This document shows positions 19,333 through 30,260 of a DNA stretch of 64,000 nucleotides, piece by piece (position 1 is the first letter of the stretch; the number at the start of each line of letters is the position of its first letter). The notes beneath the pieces are model-generated. The model searched no databases. It saw only the letters and a list, made by a program, of their open reading frames with translations, and had not been told where the DNA came from. The translations under genes were made by a program, and so were the position numbers. Source of the stretch: Pseudolabrys sp. (lineage in GTDB: Bacteria > Pseudomonadota > Alphaproteobacteria > Rhizobiales > Xanthobacteraceae); the NCBI GenBank assembly GCA_019689975.1, contig JADGGK010000003.1:1-64000 (forward strand), in the 5' to 3' direction.

Positions 19333-19360
19333 AGATAGAACGTGAGCGGCGGATTTCAAG
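19333..19360 (-). promoter_or_regulatory. candidate sigma-32 (RpoH) promoter of the stress block
   Basis: CTTGAA (19355-19360), 16-base spacer, CTATCT (19333-19338) on the minus strand. This fits the alphaproteobacterial RpoH pattern CTTGAA / CTATNT. It is correctly placed before the first hsp20 gene. Confidence 0.6.
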
Positions 19361-19794
19361 GGCCGCGAATATTCGTGTTTCCCTCGTGTTATCAATCGCC
19401 TAAGGGCTCGGTTCCGGCTGGTTCGCCGTCATCTCCGAATGCGCTCGGACAGATTTGAGACCGATGGGATAAAGAAAGGATCGTTCGACGCCCGGGTTGA
19501 CGAGATTCGGAACCAAGGAGAACCGCGCTGCAGGTTGGTGGCCTGCCCGGCCGCATTTTCGGAACCGACAAGCGTGCGTCGGCGATCGCGGCGAGGTCCG
19601 TACCTGAGGAAGCCGCGATCAGCCGGGCCGCCGTCGCACGCTGGCGGCAGGCGATACCGCTTGCGCCGCCGGGCAAGCACCCCCTGTGGGGGCCACCCAT
19701 GACCCCATGGCAGCGCGCCGTGGCGTCTGATGACGACGCGCCGGAGCAAAGCGGGCAAAGCGCATCAGTTCCTGATGGCCGTGGGAATCGACGG
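19361..19794. other. gap between ddl and the stress block
   Basis: About 430 bases between the ddl stop and the hsp20 promoter with no convincing gene; ORFs here are Arg/Ser-rich shadows. No repeat, integrase remnant or tRNA was recognised that would mark an insertion edge. Confidence 0.45.
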
Positions 19795-20712
19795 CTACCG
19801 GTTGAGCGAAGCGTCGTCCACCATCCAGCGTACGAGATCGTCGAACGAGACGCCGGCATGCGCCGCCATTTCGGGTACCAGCGAGGTTGCGGTCATACCG
19901 GGCTGCGTGTTGACTTCGAGGCAATAGAGCCCGGTGACGCCCGGTCGGCGCTCGTCGTAGCGGAAGTCCGCACGCGTGACGCCACGGCAGCCAAGCGCGC
20001 GATGAGCGGCGAGCGCAAGACGCCGACATTCCTCGTATGCCTCGCGCGATATCGGCGCAGGCAGGAGATGCTTCGAGCCGCCCGGCGCATATTTGGCCTC
20101 GTAGTCGTAGAACGCCGTCGCGGGCACGATCTCGATCACGCCGAGCGCCTTGTCGCCCATCACCGCGCAGGTGAGCTCCTTGCCGGGAATGAAAGGTTCG
20201 ACCAGCACGCGTTCGCCATACGGCCAGTCGCTCCGCGTGAGCTCCTGCGGCGGATGAACCATGTCCTCGCGCACGATGAAGACACCAACACTCGAGCCTT
20301 CCGCCAGCGGCTTGATCACGTAAGGAGGGGGCAACAGGTGACGCGCAGCGGCATCGCGCCGGTTTGCGACCACGCCCTCGGGCACCGACACGCCGGCGGC
20401 GCGAAGCAACGCCTTGGCAACGTCCTTCTGCATGGCGGCGGCGGAGGCCAATACGCCGGAATGGGTGTAAGGAATGCCAAGAACCTCGAGCAGACCCTGC
20501 AACGTGCCGTCCTCTCCCGGTCGACCGTGCAGCACGTTGAGTGCGACGTCCGGCCTGAGCTCGGAAAGCCGGCTCGCGATGTCGCGGCCCACGTCGATGC
20601 GGCTGACACGAAAACCCTGTCGCTCGAGCGCATCGGCGCAGGCCTGGCCCGAACGCAGGCTGACCTCGCGCTCCGCCGACCATCCGCCCATCAGCACCGC
20701 GACGTGCCTCAT
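19795..20712 (-). CDS. ddl: D-alanine--D-alanine ligase
   Basis: ATP-grasp enzyme making the D-Ala-D-Ala dipeptide that MurF adds. Start at MRHVAVLMGGWSAEREVSL, preceded by GGAGAGG; the track start at 20838 is extended. Motifs: EREVSLRSG, LHGRPGEDGTLQGLLE, the glycine loop PLAEGSSVGV, and the metal site CLEVNTQPGMT. 305 residues, typical DdlB length. Last dcw gene before the stress block interrupts the order ddl-ftsQ. Confidence 0.96.
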   Translation of the reverse strand: MRHVAVLMGGWSAEREVSLRSGQACADALERQGFRVSRIDVGRDIASRLSELRPDVALNVLHGRPGEDGTLQGLLEVLGIPYTHSGVLASAAAMQKDVAKALLRAAGVSVPEGVVANRRDAAARHLLPPPYVIKPLAEGSSVGVFIVREDMVHPPQELTRSDWPYGERVLVEPFIPGKELTCAVMGDKALGVIEIVPATAFYDYEAKYAPGGSKHLLPAPISREAYEECRRLALAAHRALGCRGVTRADFRYDERRPGVTGLYCLEVNTQPGMTATSLVPEMAAHAGVSFDDLVRWMVDDASLNR

Positions 20713-20825
20713 GCCGTGCCTCTCCGCCTCTCGTTTCCGGCCCATCGCCGGCATTCGCGCGTTCTTCCCGGCTCGCGCGGAAAGGAAAAGGATATGAATG
20801 CCGCGCCCTGCAAAGCTCGCCCGCT

Positions 20826-21749
20826 TCACGAGGGGCATAACCCGATTCGTTTAATTTCCCATTCAAGCTCGATCCCGGAGGCTTCCTTCACCCGCAGGCG
20901 CACGGTCTCGCCCAGCGTCTCGATGTCGCTCGCCGTGGCGTCGCCGAGATTGACGATGAAATTGCAATGCAACGGCGAAACCTGCGCGCCGCCTACGGTC
21001 AAACCGCGGCAGCCGGCCGCGTCGATGAGCTGCCAAGCCTTCCTTCCCGGCGGATTCTTGAATGTCGAACCGCCGGTACGGTTGCGCGGCTGCGTGGCCT
21101 CGCGTTGCTTCTTGATGTCGTCCATCTCCCGCGCGATCCGCGCGACCTCGCCGGCGCAGCCTTGAAAGACGGCGGCGGTGAAGATCACGTCCTCCGGCAC
21201 GCCGCAGTGGCGGTAGGCGAAGCCCATGGCGCCGTTGCTGAACACGCGAACACGGCCCTCGCGATCAAGACCGCGTGCCTCGACGAGCACGTCCTTGGTC
21301 TCGCCCCCATAGGCGCCGCCGTTCATGCGTAGCGCGCCGCCGACCGAACCCGGTATGCCGGAGAGAAAGGCAAGCCCGGCAATGCCGGCGTCGCGCGCCG
21401 CGCGCGCGACGTGCACGTCGAGCGCCGCAGCGCCGGCGTGCAGACGATGATCGGAGAGGGTCGCCACCGCGTTGAAGCCCCGGCCAAGACGGACGACCAC
21501 GCCCGGCACGCCTCCGTCACGCACAATGAGATTGGAGCCGGCGCCGATCACCGTCACCGGGATCTCGGCCGGCAAACGGTCGAGAAAATAGGCGAGATCC
21601 TCCTCGTCCGCGGGCACGAAAAAGGCCTGTGCCGCGCCGCCGACGCGAAACCAGGTGAAGGCGCCGAGCGGCTGGTTCGCGGCAATCCGTCCGCGCAGAC
21701 CCGGCATGCGCGCCCTGAGCTCCGCGGTGATGTCGGGGAAAATCCTCAT
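20826..21749 (-). CDS. murB: UDP-N-acetylenolpyruvoylglucosamine reductase MurB
   Basis: FAD- and NADPH-dependent reduction that yields UDP-MurNAc. The FAD-binding core is visible ([39 protein letters not shown]), with catalytic-domain elements [12 protein letters not shown] and [12 protein letters not shown]. 307 residues, type I-like size. 113 bases separate it from the ddl start. Confidence 0.97.
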   Translation of the reverse strand: MRIFPDITAELRARMPGLRGRIAANQPLGAFTWFRVGGAAQAFFVPADEEDLAYFLDRLPAEIPVTVIGAGSNLIVRDGGVPGVVVRLGRGFNAVATLSDHRLHAGAAALDVHVARAARDAGIAGLAFLSGIPGSVGGALRMNGGAYGGETKDVLVEARGLDREGRVRVFSNGAMGFAYRHCGVPEDVIFTAAVFQGCAGEVARIAREMDDIKKQREATQPRNRTGGSTFKNPPGRKAWQLIDAAGCRGLTVGGAQVSPLHCNFIVNLGDATASDIETLGETVRLRVKEASGIELEWEIKRIGLCPS

Positions 21750-22078
21750 CGGAGGCGGCTACGCCCGCGCTCCGGGGCGCGGCGGGTGCGGAATGAAGCA
21801 ATGACGACGAAAGGTGCGATCATCGAAATACAGAAGCGTTTAGGGTAACCCGCGCGATCAGAGACCGGCACATGGCTCCGAGAACGCGTCGACGGCGCAG
21901 CCGACGACAAACGAGAGCGCCGAGACCCGCGCGATCCGCTCGTCGGCCCGCAGCCTCATGACCTGGCCGCGCAATGCTTGTTTCATGACGATCCCGTTTC
22001 TCGCCGCGAACATAGTCGCTGCCGCGTGCCGACACAACGCAAAGGGAGGTCGCCGAGCGACGACATGAACCCGCCCGC
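21750..22078. other. murC-murB gap
   Basis: 329 bases in an otherwise tight cluster. It contains one possible small ORF, listed separately; otherwise nothing was recognised. Confidence 0.4.
21858..21986 (-). CDS. possible 42-residue small protein between murC and murB
   Basis: MKQALRGQVMRLRADERIARVSALSFVVGCAVDAFSEPCAGL. After the first codons nearly every third base is G or C, matching real genes here, and the sequence has a basic amphipathic start followed by a short hydrophobic stretch. Ribosome site is weak (GGGATCG). No family recognised. The longer ORF to 22121 is Arg-rich. Confidence 0.35.
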   Translation of the reverse strand: MKQALRGQVMRLRADERIARVSALSFVVGCAVDAFSEPCAGL

Positions 22079-23482
22079 TCAATGCGTCGCCTTCAATTCG
22101 TCCGCCAATGCGTGGGCCCATTGCGTGATCGAACCGGCGCCGAGACAGACCACGTAATCGCCGGGCGAGACGAGAGTCTTGACGATGCCGGCAAGCTCCT
22201 GCGGGCCCGCAAGCGCGATGACCTGCTTGTGCCCGTGCGCGAGCAGGCCGGCGACCAGCGAATCACGATCGGCGCCCGCGATCGGCGCTTCGCCGGCCGG
22301 ATAGACCGGCGCCACGATCACCGCATCGGCGTCGTTGAAGCAGGTACAGAATTGCTCAAACAAGTCGTGCAGCCGCGTATAGCGATGCGGCTGCATCACC
22401 GCGATCACCCTGCCGTGCGCAACCTCGCGCGCCGCCCGCAGAACCGCTGCGATCTCGACCGGATGGTGGGCATAATCGTCGATGATGGCCACGCCGTTCC
22501 ACGTCCCGACACGCGTGAAACGTCGCTTGACGCCGCCGAAGGCGGCAAGCGCCTGGCGGATCATCGCGTCGCCGATGCCGAGCGCATGCGCGACCGCGAC
22601 CGCCGCCGTTGCGTTGAGTGCGTTGTGGCGTCCGGGCATCGGCAGGGTGAGCCTGTCGATCACGTGCGTGGTTGCGCCGGTCCTGTCGCGGAACAGGACG
22701 GCGAAACGCGAGCAGCCGTTGGTATGCTCGAGCCCGGCGAGGCGCACATCCGCCTGGACATTCTCGCCGTAGGTGACGACGCGGCGGTCGGTCAGCTTGC
22801 CGACCTGCGTCTGCACCACCGGATGGTCGGTGCACATGACCGCGAAGCCGTAGAACGGAACGTTTTCCACGAAAGCGCGGAATGCCTCCTGTACCGCGTC
22901 AAAGGTGCGGAAGTGATCGAGATGCTCGGGATCGATATTGGTGACGACAGCGATGTCGGCAGGCAGCTTGAGGAAGGTGCCGTCGGATTCATCGGCTTCC
23001 ACGACCATCCAATCGCCGGCACCAATCCGCGCATTGGTGCCGTAGGCATTGATGATGCCGCCGTTGATCACGGTCGGGTCGAGCCCGCCGGCATCGAGCA
23101 GCGCCGCGATGAGCGATGTGGTCGTGGTCTTACCGTGCGTGCCGGCAACGGCGATGCAGCTTTTCAGCCGCATCAGTTCCGCCAGCATCTCGGCGCGGCG
23201 GACGACGGGCAAGCGCTTCGATCGGGCCGCGACCAGTTCCGGATTGTCGGGCCTGATGGCGGAGGAGATGACGATGACATCGGCGCCGGCGATGTTATCG
23301 GCCCTGTGGCCGATCGCGATCTTGACCCCTTTCTCGCGCAGCCGCTTGACATTGGCGTTATCGGCGATGTCGGACCCCGTCACGGTATAGCCGAGATTGG
23401 CCAGCACCTCGGCAATGCCGCTCATGCCGATGCCGCCGATGCCGATGAAATGCACCGGCCCGATATCTCTCGGCAGCTTCAT
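22079..23482 (-). CDS. murC: UDP-N-acetylmuramate--L-alanine ligase MurC
   Basis: Adds L-Ala to UDP-MurNAc, first Mur ligase. N-terminal Rossmann [19 protein letters not shown] loop [11 protein letters not shown], Mur ligase central motif [12 protein letters not shown] and [10 protein letters not shown], and C-terminal [10 protein letters not shown]. Start at MKLPRDIG after GAGGGGCGGGT; the track start at 23557 overlaps the end of murG. 467 residues. Confidence 0.97.
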   Translation of the reverse strand: MKLPRDIGPVHFIGIGGIGMSGIAEVLANLGYTVTGSDIADNANVKRLREKGVKIAIGHRADNIAGADVIVISSAIRPDNPELVAARSKRLPVVRRAEMLAELMRLKSCIAVAGTHGKTTTTSLIAALLDAGGLDPTVINGGIINAYGTNARIGAGDWMVVEADESDGTFLKLPADIAVVTNIDPEHLDHFRTFDAVQEAFRAFVENVPFYGFAVMCTDHPVVQTQVGKLTDRRVVTYGENVQADVRLAGLEHTNGCSRFAVLFRDRTGATTHVIDRLTLPMPGRHNALNATAAVAVAHALGIGDAMIRQALAAFGGVKRRFTRVGTWNGVAIIDDYAHHPVEIAAVLRAAREVAHGRVIAVMQPHRYTRLHDLFEQFCTCFNDADAVIVAPVYPAGEAPIAGADRDSLVAGLLAHGHKQVIALAGPQELAGIVKTLVSPGDYVVCLGAGSITQWAHALADELKATH

Positions 23483-23553
23483 GATACCCGCCCCTCGCTC
23501 GTGTTCCCGACGCGGCGCGGTGCGCGCACGCCGCTGCACCTTCGGTACACGAG

Positions 23554-24660
23554 TCAATCCGTTCCGTCACGCCCGGCAATGTTCATGACCACATCGGCCA
23601 GCCTGTCCGCCGCGTCAAGAATGCCGACCGATCGGGCCGCGGCCGCCATGCGCACGAGCGACTCCGAGGCCCCGGCGAGCCGCTCGATCTCCGCGGCCAA
23701 CCGGTCGGGGGTGAAGTCCCTTTGCAGGATGCGGACGGCACCTCCGGCTTCCTCGAGCACGGCGGCATTGGCGGCCTGATCCTGATCGAGTGCATGGGGC
23801 AGCGGTACCAGGATCGCAGGACGACCGACGGCGGCAAGCTCCGCCACGGTGGAGGCTCCCGAGCGTGCCACGACAAGATGGCTTGCCGCCATCCGCGCCG
23901 GCAGATCGACGAAGAATGGCGCACAGTCGGCCTCGACTCCGAGTCGGGCATAGGTCGCTCGCACCGCCTCGAGGTCTTCGGATCGTGCCTGCTGCGCGAC
24001 GGTGATGCGCGCACGCAGGGCCGCGGCGATCCTGCCGATCGCCGCCGGCACGACCTCCGCCATGACGCGCGCGCCTTGGCTGCCGCCGAACACGAGCAGG
24101 CGGAACTTCCCGTCGGGCGGCGCATAAGGCGTCGCCGCGGCGGCGATCACCGGCGGGCGCAACGGGTTGCCGGTGAACACGACCTTGGCTTGCATTTCCT
24201 CGCCGAGGTTTTTGAGCGACGGGAATCCGGTCGCAATCCTGGCGGCGCGCGGCGCGAGCATCCGGTTCGCCCGCCCCATCACGGCATTCTGCTCATGGAT
24301 CACGGTCGGGATCTTCCGCAGCGTCGCGGCGATCAGCGGCGGCACGGTCGGATAGCCGCCGAAACCGACCACCACGGCGGGGCGGCTACGGGCGAGCACG
24401 GACCAAGCCTTGAACAGGCCGAGCGCAAGCAGCGCGGCGGTGCGGGCAAGCGAGACCGGGTCGCGACCGCCGAGCGTGGCGCTCGGAACGAGATGCACGG
24501 CGCGCGCGGGAAAATCGAAATGCATGGTGCGGCGGTCGGTGGCGAGCTCGACCGCCACCCCGCGCCGGTCCAGGGCGAGCGCCAGCGCCTGGGCTGGAAA
24601 CAGATGGCCGCCGGTGCCGCCGGCACAGAGAAGGATCACCTTTTCGCGACCTGCGCGCAT
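23554..24660 (-). CDS. murG: UDP-GlcNAc:undecaprenyl-PP-MurNAc-pentapeptide GlcNAc transferase MurG
   Basis: GT28 enzyme that turns lipid I into lipid II at the inner face of the membrane. Glycine-rich loop [16 protein letters not shown] at the N terminus, [23 protein letters not shown], and donor site [34 protein letters not shown]. 368 residues. Lies 71 bases before murC and 107 after ftsW. Confidence 0.97.
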   Translation of the reverse strand: MRAGREKVILLCAGGTGGHLFPAQALALALDRRGVAVELATDRRTMHFDFPARAVHLVPSATLGGRDPVSLARTAALLALGLFKAWSVLARSRPAVVVGFGGYPTVPPLIAATLRKIPTVIHEQNAVMGRANRMLAPRAARIATGFPSLKNLGEEMQAKVVFTGNPLRPPVIAAAATPYAPPDGKFRLLVFGGSQGARVMAEVVPAAIGRIAAALRARITVAQQARSEDLEAVRATYARLGVEADCAPFFVDLPARMAASHLVVARSGASTVAELAAVGRPAILVPLPHALDQDQAANAAVLEEAGGAVRILQRDFTPDRLAAEIERLAGASESLVRMAAAARSVGILDAADRLADVVMNIAGRDGTD

Positions 24661-24767
24661 GGGCCCTCCGCCGTCAGACCGGCCTTGCGCCGCGTCTTTT
24701 GCGTCTTCGCCGGGAGCATGTCAGAGCAGGCGGGTTGCCCGGTGACAGGCGGGCGATGACGCAGTGG

Positions 24768-25916
24768 TTACGCCGCGCTCTCGCTCGGCGTCAATTCGGT
24801 CACGGCAAGGGTCGCGCGCGGCTCGTCGCGGGTGAGCGCCAGCAGCATGCCCATGGCGAGCGCGAGCGAGATCATGGACGAACCGCCATAGGAGATAAAT
24901 GGCAGCGTCATGCCTTTGGCCGGCATCAACCGGAGATTGACCGCGATGTTGATGGCCGATTGGGCGCCGAACAGGATGGCGAGCCCGGCGGCGGCAAAAC
25001 GTGCGAACAAATCCTCGCTGCGCATGGCGCGCAGCAGGGAGCGGATGACAATGAAGGCGTAGAGGCCGACGAGCACGAGGCAGAGCGCAACGCCGAACTC
25101 CTCGCCCGCGACCGCAAACACGAAGTCGGTGTGGCTCTCGGGAAGGATCCGCTTGACCGTGCCCTCGCCCGGTCCGCGCCCGAACCACCCGCCGCGCATG
25201 AAGCTTTCGGTAGCGATGTCGATGTTGAAGGTGTCGCCCTGTCCGGGATTGAGGAAGTGGCGAATGCGCAGCGCGACGTGCGGCACGGTGTAATAGGCGG
25301 CCGCCAGACCCGCGGCGGAAAGTCCCGCGATGCCGGCGACCCAGATCAGCCGCATGCCGGCCATGAAGAAGAGCGCGCTCCAGATGAGCGCGATCAGCAT
25401 GGTCTGGCCGAAATCGGGTTCCCACACCAGAAGCGACACCACGGCGGTCAGCAGCGCAAGCGCACAGGCGTTGGCCGGCATATCCGGTCGTCGCGCGCTT
25501 TCCGCGAACAGCCAGGCGGTGACGACGACGAAGGCCGGCTTGAGGAATTCCGACGGCTGGATGTTCACGCCCGCGACGATCAACCAGCGTCGTGCCCCCT
25601 TGATTTCCGGGCCGAGCAGCGGCGTCAGCGCGCACAGAACGAAGCTTACCGCGAACACGATGATCGCCAAGCGGCGGATCTGCCGCGGAGTGAGAAACGA
25701 AACGCCGAGCATCACGCCGATCGAGACGAAGAGATAGACGATATGCCGATTGACGAAGAAAAAGGGGTCCAGACCGAGCCGCCCGGCGACCGGCGGGCTT
25801 GCCGCCAGCGAGAGCACGACGCCTGCCAGCATCAACGCGCCGACCGCGGCGAGCGTGAGCTTGTCGACCGTCCACCACCATTCGCCGAAAGGCGTACGTT
25901 GCGCGCGCGAGACCAT
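24768..25916 (-). CDS. ftsW: peptidoglycan glycosyltransferase FtsW (SEDS family)
   Basis: Septal glycan polymerase working with FtsI. Multi-pass protein (about ten hydrophobic segments) with SEDS motifs: GARRWLIVAGVNIQPSEFLK, WEPDFGQTML (the catalytic-type Asp), SESHTDFVFAVAGEEFG-like PESHTDFVFAVAGEE, and LPFISYGGSSM. Start at MVSRAQRTPFGEWWWTVD, preceded by GATGGGGA; an ATG three codons earlier is possible. Confidence 0.96.
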   Translation of the reverse strand: MVSRAQRTPFGEWWWTVDKLTLAAVGALMLAGVVLSLAASPPVAGRLGLDPFFFVNRHIVYLFVSIGVMLGVSFLTPRQIRRLAIIVFAVSFVLCALTPLLGPEIKGARRWLIVAGVNIQPSEFLKPAFVVVTAWLFAESARRPDMPANACALALLTAVVSLLVWEPDFGQTMLIALIWSALFFMAGMRLIWVAGIAGLSAAGLAAAYYTVPHVALRIRHFLNPGQGDTFNIDIATESFMRGGWFGRGPGEGTVKRILPESHTDFVFAVAGEEFGVALCLVLVGLYAFIVIRSLLRAMRSEDLFARFAAAGLAILFGAQSAINIAVNLRLMPAKGMTLPFISYGGSSMISLALAMGMLLALTRDEPRATLAVTELTPSESAA

Positions 25917-25999
25917 GGTCCCCATCCCGCGCCCAAGCTGACCTGGGAGGGTTTACGAAGCATTAATTGCCAGGCATGCGGCGCCCATTTCCGCCGACC

Positions 26000-27409
26000 T
26001 CATCTCGACACGTCGAGGTGATCGATGCCCGGCATCGCCATGACGGCATCCACGAATGCCTGGCCGCGCACCTCGAAATTCGGGTATTGGTCGAACGAGG
26101 CACAGGCGGGTGAGAGCAGCACCACCGGCTCCGCGGCCGTTGAGGCCTCGGCGTCGCGCGCGGCCGCGGCTACGGCGCGCTCGAGCGTGACCGAAATCTC
26201 GCACGCCACCTTGCCATCCAGCGTGCGCGCGAATTCCTCCGCTGCCTCGCCGATGAGATAGGCCTTGCGGATACGCGGGAAATATCCGGCAAGGCTCGTA
26301 ATGCCGCCCGTCTTGGGTCGGCCGCCGGCAATCCAGAAGATATCCTGGAAGCTCGACAAAGCGCGCGCGGCGCTGTCCGCGTTGGTCGCCTTCGAGTCGT
26401 TCACGAACAGCACCCGGCCCCAGCGGGCAATCGGCTGCATGCGGTGGGCAAGTCCCGGAAAGGTGGCGAGCCCCTTGCGGACTTCCGCGATGTCAAGACC
26501 GAGGGCAAGAGCAGCGGCGATCGCGCAGCCCGCATTCTGCGCATTGTGCAATCCGCGCAGGCTCGCGATGCCGGCGAGGTCGGCGAGCAATTCCGACCGG
26601 CCCTTGCCGGCGCGCATGATCCGCGAGTTCTCGGCATAGAGACCCTCGCCAAGCGGCGAGCGCACCGACACGCATTCCACGCGCCGACCGGCATCCGCGA
26701 TGCGCCGGGCGGCAGCACGCGTCCACTCGTCGTCGATGCCGACCACGGCGGTCCCGCCCGACTCGATGCGCGCCGCAAGGCGCTCCTTGATCGCGGCATA
26801 ATTTTCGATGGTGCCGTGACGGTCGAGGTGGTCTTCCGTGACGTTGAGAAGGACGCCGACACTGGGACGCAGCGATGGTGCGAGATCGATCTGATAGGAT
26901 GAAACCTCGAGCACGTAGATGCGTCCGGGGGCGAAAGGCGCGAGCGCGAGCACCGGCACGCCGATATTGCCTCCCAGCTGCGCGTCCCGGCCGGCGCTTT
27001 TCAGGAGATGCGCGATCAGCGCGGTGGTGGTGGACTTGCCGTTGGTACCGGTGACGGCGACGAGCGGGCATCGCGCCATGACCGCGGCTCGCTCGCGGCA
27101 GAACAGCTCGATGTCGCCGATGATCTCGACGCCGGTTTGGCGGGCGAGCAGGACGCTCCAGTGCGGCCGAGGATGCGTGAGCGGAACGCCGGGGGCGAGC
27201 ACCAAGGCCGCAAGGCTTGACCAATCGCTCGCCCGCAGGTCCTGCGCGGTAAGCCCCGCCGCTTTCGCCCGGGCAACGCTTTTCTCGTCGTCGTCGTATA
27301 CGACGACTTGCGCCCCGCCTTCGGCCAGCGCCTGCGCCGCAACCAGACCCGACCTGCCGAGGCCGAATACCGCGATCCTTTTTCCTGCAAAGGTGGTGAC
27401 GGGAATCAT
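26000..27409 (-). CDS. murD: UDP-N-acetylmuramoyl-L-alanine--D-glutamate ligase MurD
   Basis: Adds D-Glu, second Mur ligase. Rossmann start [19 protein letters not shown] loop [39 protein letters not shown] and C-terminal [15 protein letters not shown]. Start at [16 protein letters not shown] after GGGAAGGAT; the track start at 27523 is extended. 469 residues. Confidence 0.97.
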   Translation of the reverse strand: MIPVTTFAGKRIAVFGLGRSGLVAAQALAEGGAQVVVYDDDEKSVARAKAAGLTAQDLRASDWSSLAALVLAPGVPLTHPRPHWSVLLARQTGVEIIGDIELFCRERAAVMARCPLVAVTGTNGKSTTTALIAHLLKSAGRDAQLGGNIGVPVLALAPFAPGRIYVLEVSSYQIDLAPSLRPSVGVLLNVTEDHLDRHGTIENYAAIKERLAARIESGGTAVVGIDDEWTRAAARRIADAGRRVECVSVRSPLGEGLYAENSRIMRAGKGRSELLADLAGIASLRGLHNAQNAGCAIAAALALGLDIAEVRKGLATFPGLAHRMQPIARWGRVLFVNDSKATNADSAARALSSFQDIFWIAGGRPKTGGITSLAGYFPRIRKAYLIGEAAEEFARTLDGKVACEISVTLERAVAAAARDAEASTAAEPVVLLSPACASFDQYPNFEVRGQAFVDAVMAMPGIDHLDVSR

Positions 27410-27529
27410 CCAATCCTTCCCGTCACATGCGGGGCCATCGACCGGGGCGAAAGGCAACGCCGCCGCGCCACGACGAGCGAGCTTCCGACCCGCTGACGCG
27501 TCGGAAATGAGCAAAATGAGCAAGAAGAC

Positions 27530-28615
27530 TCATCGCAATTTCAGCGTCGCGAGCCCCGCCAGCGCCAGCACCACGGCAACGATCCAGAAGCGGATCACGA
27601 TCTGCGGTTCGGTCCAGCCGAGCTGTTCGTAATGGTGGTGGATCGGCGCCATCTTGAACACGCGCTTGCCCGTGAGCTTGAAGGAAGCCACCTGCACGAT
27701 CACCGAGACCGCTTCGAGCACGAAAAGGCCGCCGACGATCGCCAATACGATCTCGTGCTTGATGGCGACGGCAACGGTCCCGAGCAGACCGCCGAGCGAC
27801 AGCGATCCGGTATCGCCCATGAAGATCGAGGCGGGCGGCGCATTGAACCAGAGAAAGCCGAGTCCCGCGCCAACCACCGCTCCGCACAGCACCGCGAGCT
27901 CGCCCGTGCCGGCGACATAGTGAATCTGCAGATAGTCGGCGAATACCAGATTGCCGGCGAGATAGGCGATCAGCCCGAAGGTCGCCGCCGCGATCATCAC
28001 CGGCACGATGGCAAGCCCATCGAGTCCGTCGGTGAGATTGACGGCATTGCCGGCGCCGACGATGACGAATGCGCCGAACAGCAGGAAACCCCAGCCGAGA
28101 TTAACCGTCAGCTCCTTGAAGAAAGGAAACACCAGCGACGTCGCAATAGGAGGCTTGCCCAGATGCGCCAGCAACGCGCAGGCGATGACCGCGATCAATA
28201 TTTCGGCAATTAGGCGCGTGCGCCCGGCAATGCCGGCGTGACTCTGCTTTGTGACCTTCAAATAGTCGTCGTAGAAGCCGATGATGCCGAAAGACAGCGT
28301 GACGCCGAGCACGATCCACACGTAGGGGTTGGCCGGATTCGCCCACAGCATCGTCGACACGAACAGGCCCGACAGAATCATCAGCCCCCCCATGGTCGGC
28401 GTGCCCTTCTTGGTGATGAGGTGCGATGGCGGTCCGTCGGCACGGATCGGCTGGCCCTTGCCTTGCTTCAGGCGCAGGAGATCGATGATCGGGCCACCGA
28501 ACAGAAACACGAAGACGAGCGCGGTGACCACCGCTCCGCCGGTGCGAAAGGTGATGTAACGAAAGACGTTAAGGAACGAGACCTTGTCGGAAAGTTCGGC
28601 CAGCCAGTAGAACAT
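27530..28615 (-). CDS. mraY: phospho-MurNAc-pentapeptide translocase MraY
   Basis: Integral enzyme that makes lipid I from UDP-MurNAc-pentapeptide and undecaprenyl phosphate. About ten hydrophobic helices; active-site motifs [36 protein letters not shown] and [13 protein letters not shown]. 361 residues. 69 bases after murF. Confidence 0.98.
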   Translation of the reverse strand: MFYWLAELSDKVSFLNVFRYITFRTGGAVVTALVFVFLFGGPIIDLLRLKQGKGQPIRADGPPSHLITKKGTPTMGGLMILSGLFVSTMLWANPANPYVWIVLGVTLSFGIIGFYDDYLKVTKQSHAGIAGRTRLIAEILIAVIACALLAHLGKPPIATSLVFPFFKELTVNLGWGFLLFGAFVIVGAGNAVNLTDGLDGLAIVPVMIAAATFGLIAYLAGNLVFADYLQIHYVAGTGELAVLCGAVVGAGLGFLWFNAPPASIFMGDTGSLSLGGLLGTVAVAIKHEIVLAIVGGLFVLEAVSVIVQVASFKLTGKRVFKMAPIHHHYEQLGWTEPQIVIRFWIVAVVLALAGLATLKLR

Positions 28616-28684
28616 CGAGAAACTCTGGGTTCTGTCCCGTTCGTCGGAACGACGGCCTTGAAAAAGGGCGCCTGAACTACCCGA

Positions 28685-30121
28685 TCACGGCTCTTGCGTC
28701 GCAACCCGCTCGCGTTCCGTGGTCGGGAATTGTCGTCCCAACGCCTTGACGATCATGCCCATCCTGGATCCGAGGGAACCTTTCACCATAAGTGCATCGC
28801 CGCCGCGGACGGCGCCGAGCACGGCGGCTTCCAACTCCGCCGCGCTGCCGGCATAGCCGCCCCGGAGGCCGGAGGGAAGGGCCTCCCACAGGGAGCGCAT
28901 GAGAGGCCCGGCACAGAATACGAGATCGACCCCTGCGGCGACGAGCGGGGATGCGAGCGCGCGGTGGAGATTTTCGCTCTCGGCGCCGAGTTCCAGCATG
29001 TCGCCGAGCACCGCGATGCGCCGGCCGCGCGGTCCGATCGGCGTTTGGCCGAGCAAGGCGATGGCGGCGGCCATCGATGCCGGGTTGGCGTTGTAGCTTT
29101 CGTCGATCAACACGGCGGTGCCGCCGGGAACCGTGAGCAGGGTTCGGGAGCCGCGGCCGGCCGCGGGCTTCAGCTTCGCGAGCGCAAGCGCTGAGAGCGC
29201 GAGATCCGCCCCGGCCAGCGCGCGCGCGGCCAGCACCGCGAGCGAATTGAGCACCAGATGCTTGCCCGGTGCGCCGAGCTTGTAGGTGACGTGCTCGCCC
29301 AAAATTTCGGCTTCGACCGTGGAACTGTCGACCTGCAGCGCGCAACGTACGAGCCGGGCGTCCGCACGACCGTGTTCGCCGAACGAGACCACGCGCGCGA
29401 CGCCCGCCGCCTCGGCCGCGGCCGCGAGACGCTCATATTGTGCATTGTCGCGGTTGATGACGGCGACGCCTCCCGGTTCGACACCGAGGAAGATCTCGGC
29501 TTTGGCGTCGGCGATCCTGTCGAGCGAGCCGAAATATTCGAGATGCACGGGCGCGATCGCGGTGACCACCGCAATATGCGGCCGCACCAGCCGGGTGAGC
29601 GGCGTGATTTCGCCGGCATGATTCATGCCGATCTCAAAGACCGCATATTTGACCTCCGCCGGACAGCGGGCGAGCGACAGGGGCACGCCCCAGTGATTGT
29701 TGTAGGAAGCCGTCGAAGCGTGCGTCGCGCCGTCCGCCGAAAGGGCGAGGCGCAGCGCGTCCTTGGTGCCGGTCTTTCCGACCGAGCCGGTGACGGCGAT
29801 CACTTTCGCCCCCGTACGAGCGCGGGCCGCACGCGCCAGGGCGCGCAGCGCTTCGAGCACGTCATCGACGATGAGCAGCGGCGCGTCGGCAAAACGCTCC
29901 GCCTGCCGCCGGGCAACCACGGCGAGTGCAGCCCCGGCCTTCATCGCATCGGGGACGAAATCGTGGCCATCGCGGTTTTCTCCCGTGATGGCGAAGAACG
30001 CGTTCCCTGTTTCGATCGTGCGGCTGTCGATGGAAATACCGGTGACCTCGCCCGGCAGCGCACCGGCTTGTTGCGCGCGCATGGCGGCGGCCATGGCGGG
30101 AAGGGTCCACAGCGGCGTCAT
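28685..30121 (-). CDS. murF: UDP-MurNAc-tripeptide--D-alanyl-D-alanine ligase MurF
   Basis: Adds D-Ala-D-Ala, last cytoplasmic Mur step. ATP loop VTGSVGKTGTKDAL, EIGMNHAGEI, APVHLEYFGS, DESYNANPASM. Start taken as the ATG at 30121 (MTPLWTLP), eight bases after AGGCGG; the track uses a GTG three codons upstream. About 478 residues, within the family range. Confidence 0.95.
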   Translation of the reverse strand: MTPLWTLPAMAAAMRAQQAGALPGEVTGISIDSRTIETGNAFFAITGENRDGHDFVPDAMKAGAALAVVARRQAERFADAPLLIVDDVLEALRALARAARARTGAKVIAVTGSVGKTGTKDALRLALSADGATHASTASYNNHWGVPLSLARCPAEVKYAVFEIGMNHAGEITPLTRLVRPHIAVVTAIAPVHLEYFGSLDRIADAKAEIFLGVEPGGVAVINRDNAQYERLAAAAEAAGVARVVSFGEHGRADARLVRCALQVDSSTVEAEILGEHVTYKLGAPGKHLVLNSLAVLAARALAGADLALSALALAKLKPAAGRGSRTLLTVPGGTAVLIDESYNANPASMAAAIALLGQTPIGPRGRRIAVLGDMLELGAESENLHRALASPLVAAGVDLVFCAGPLMRSLWEALPSGLRGGYAGSAAELEAAVLGAVRGGDALMVKGSLGSRMGMIVKALGRQFPTTERERVATQEP

Positions 30122-30260
30122 CGTGGCCACCGCCTATGCCGGCCTTTCCGGGACAGGCCGAGGTCGCAGGCTCGGATTCCGCCACTCGTGCACGCGATCC
30201 GGAATTCGGAGGCCGTTCGCCCCCCGGCGACGCGCCGCGAACCGCCAAAACGCGTTGTCG

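Noticed and set aside
22082-23779. 565-residue plus-strand ORF
   Set aside because: Antisense to murC and the end of murG; no domain seen.
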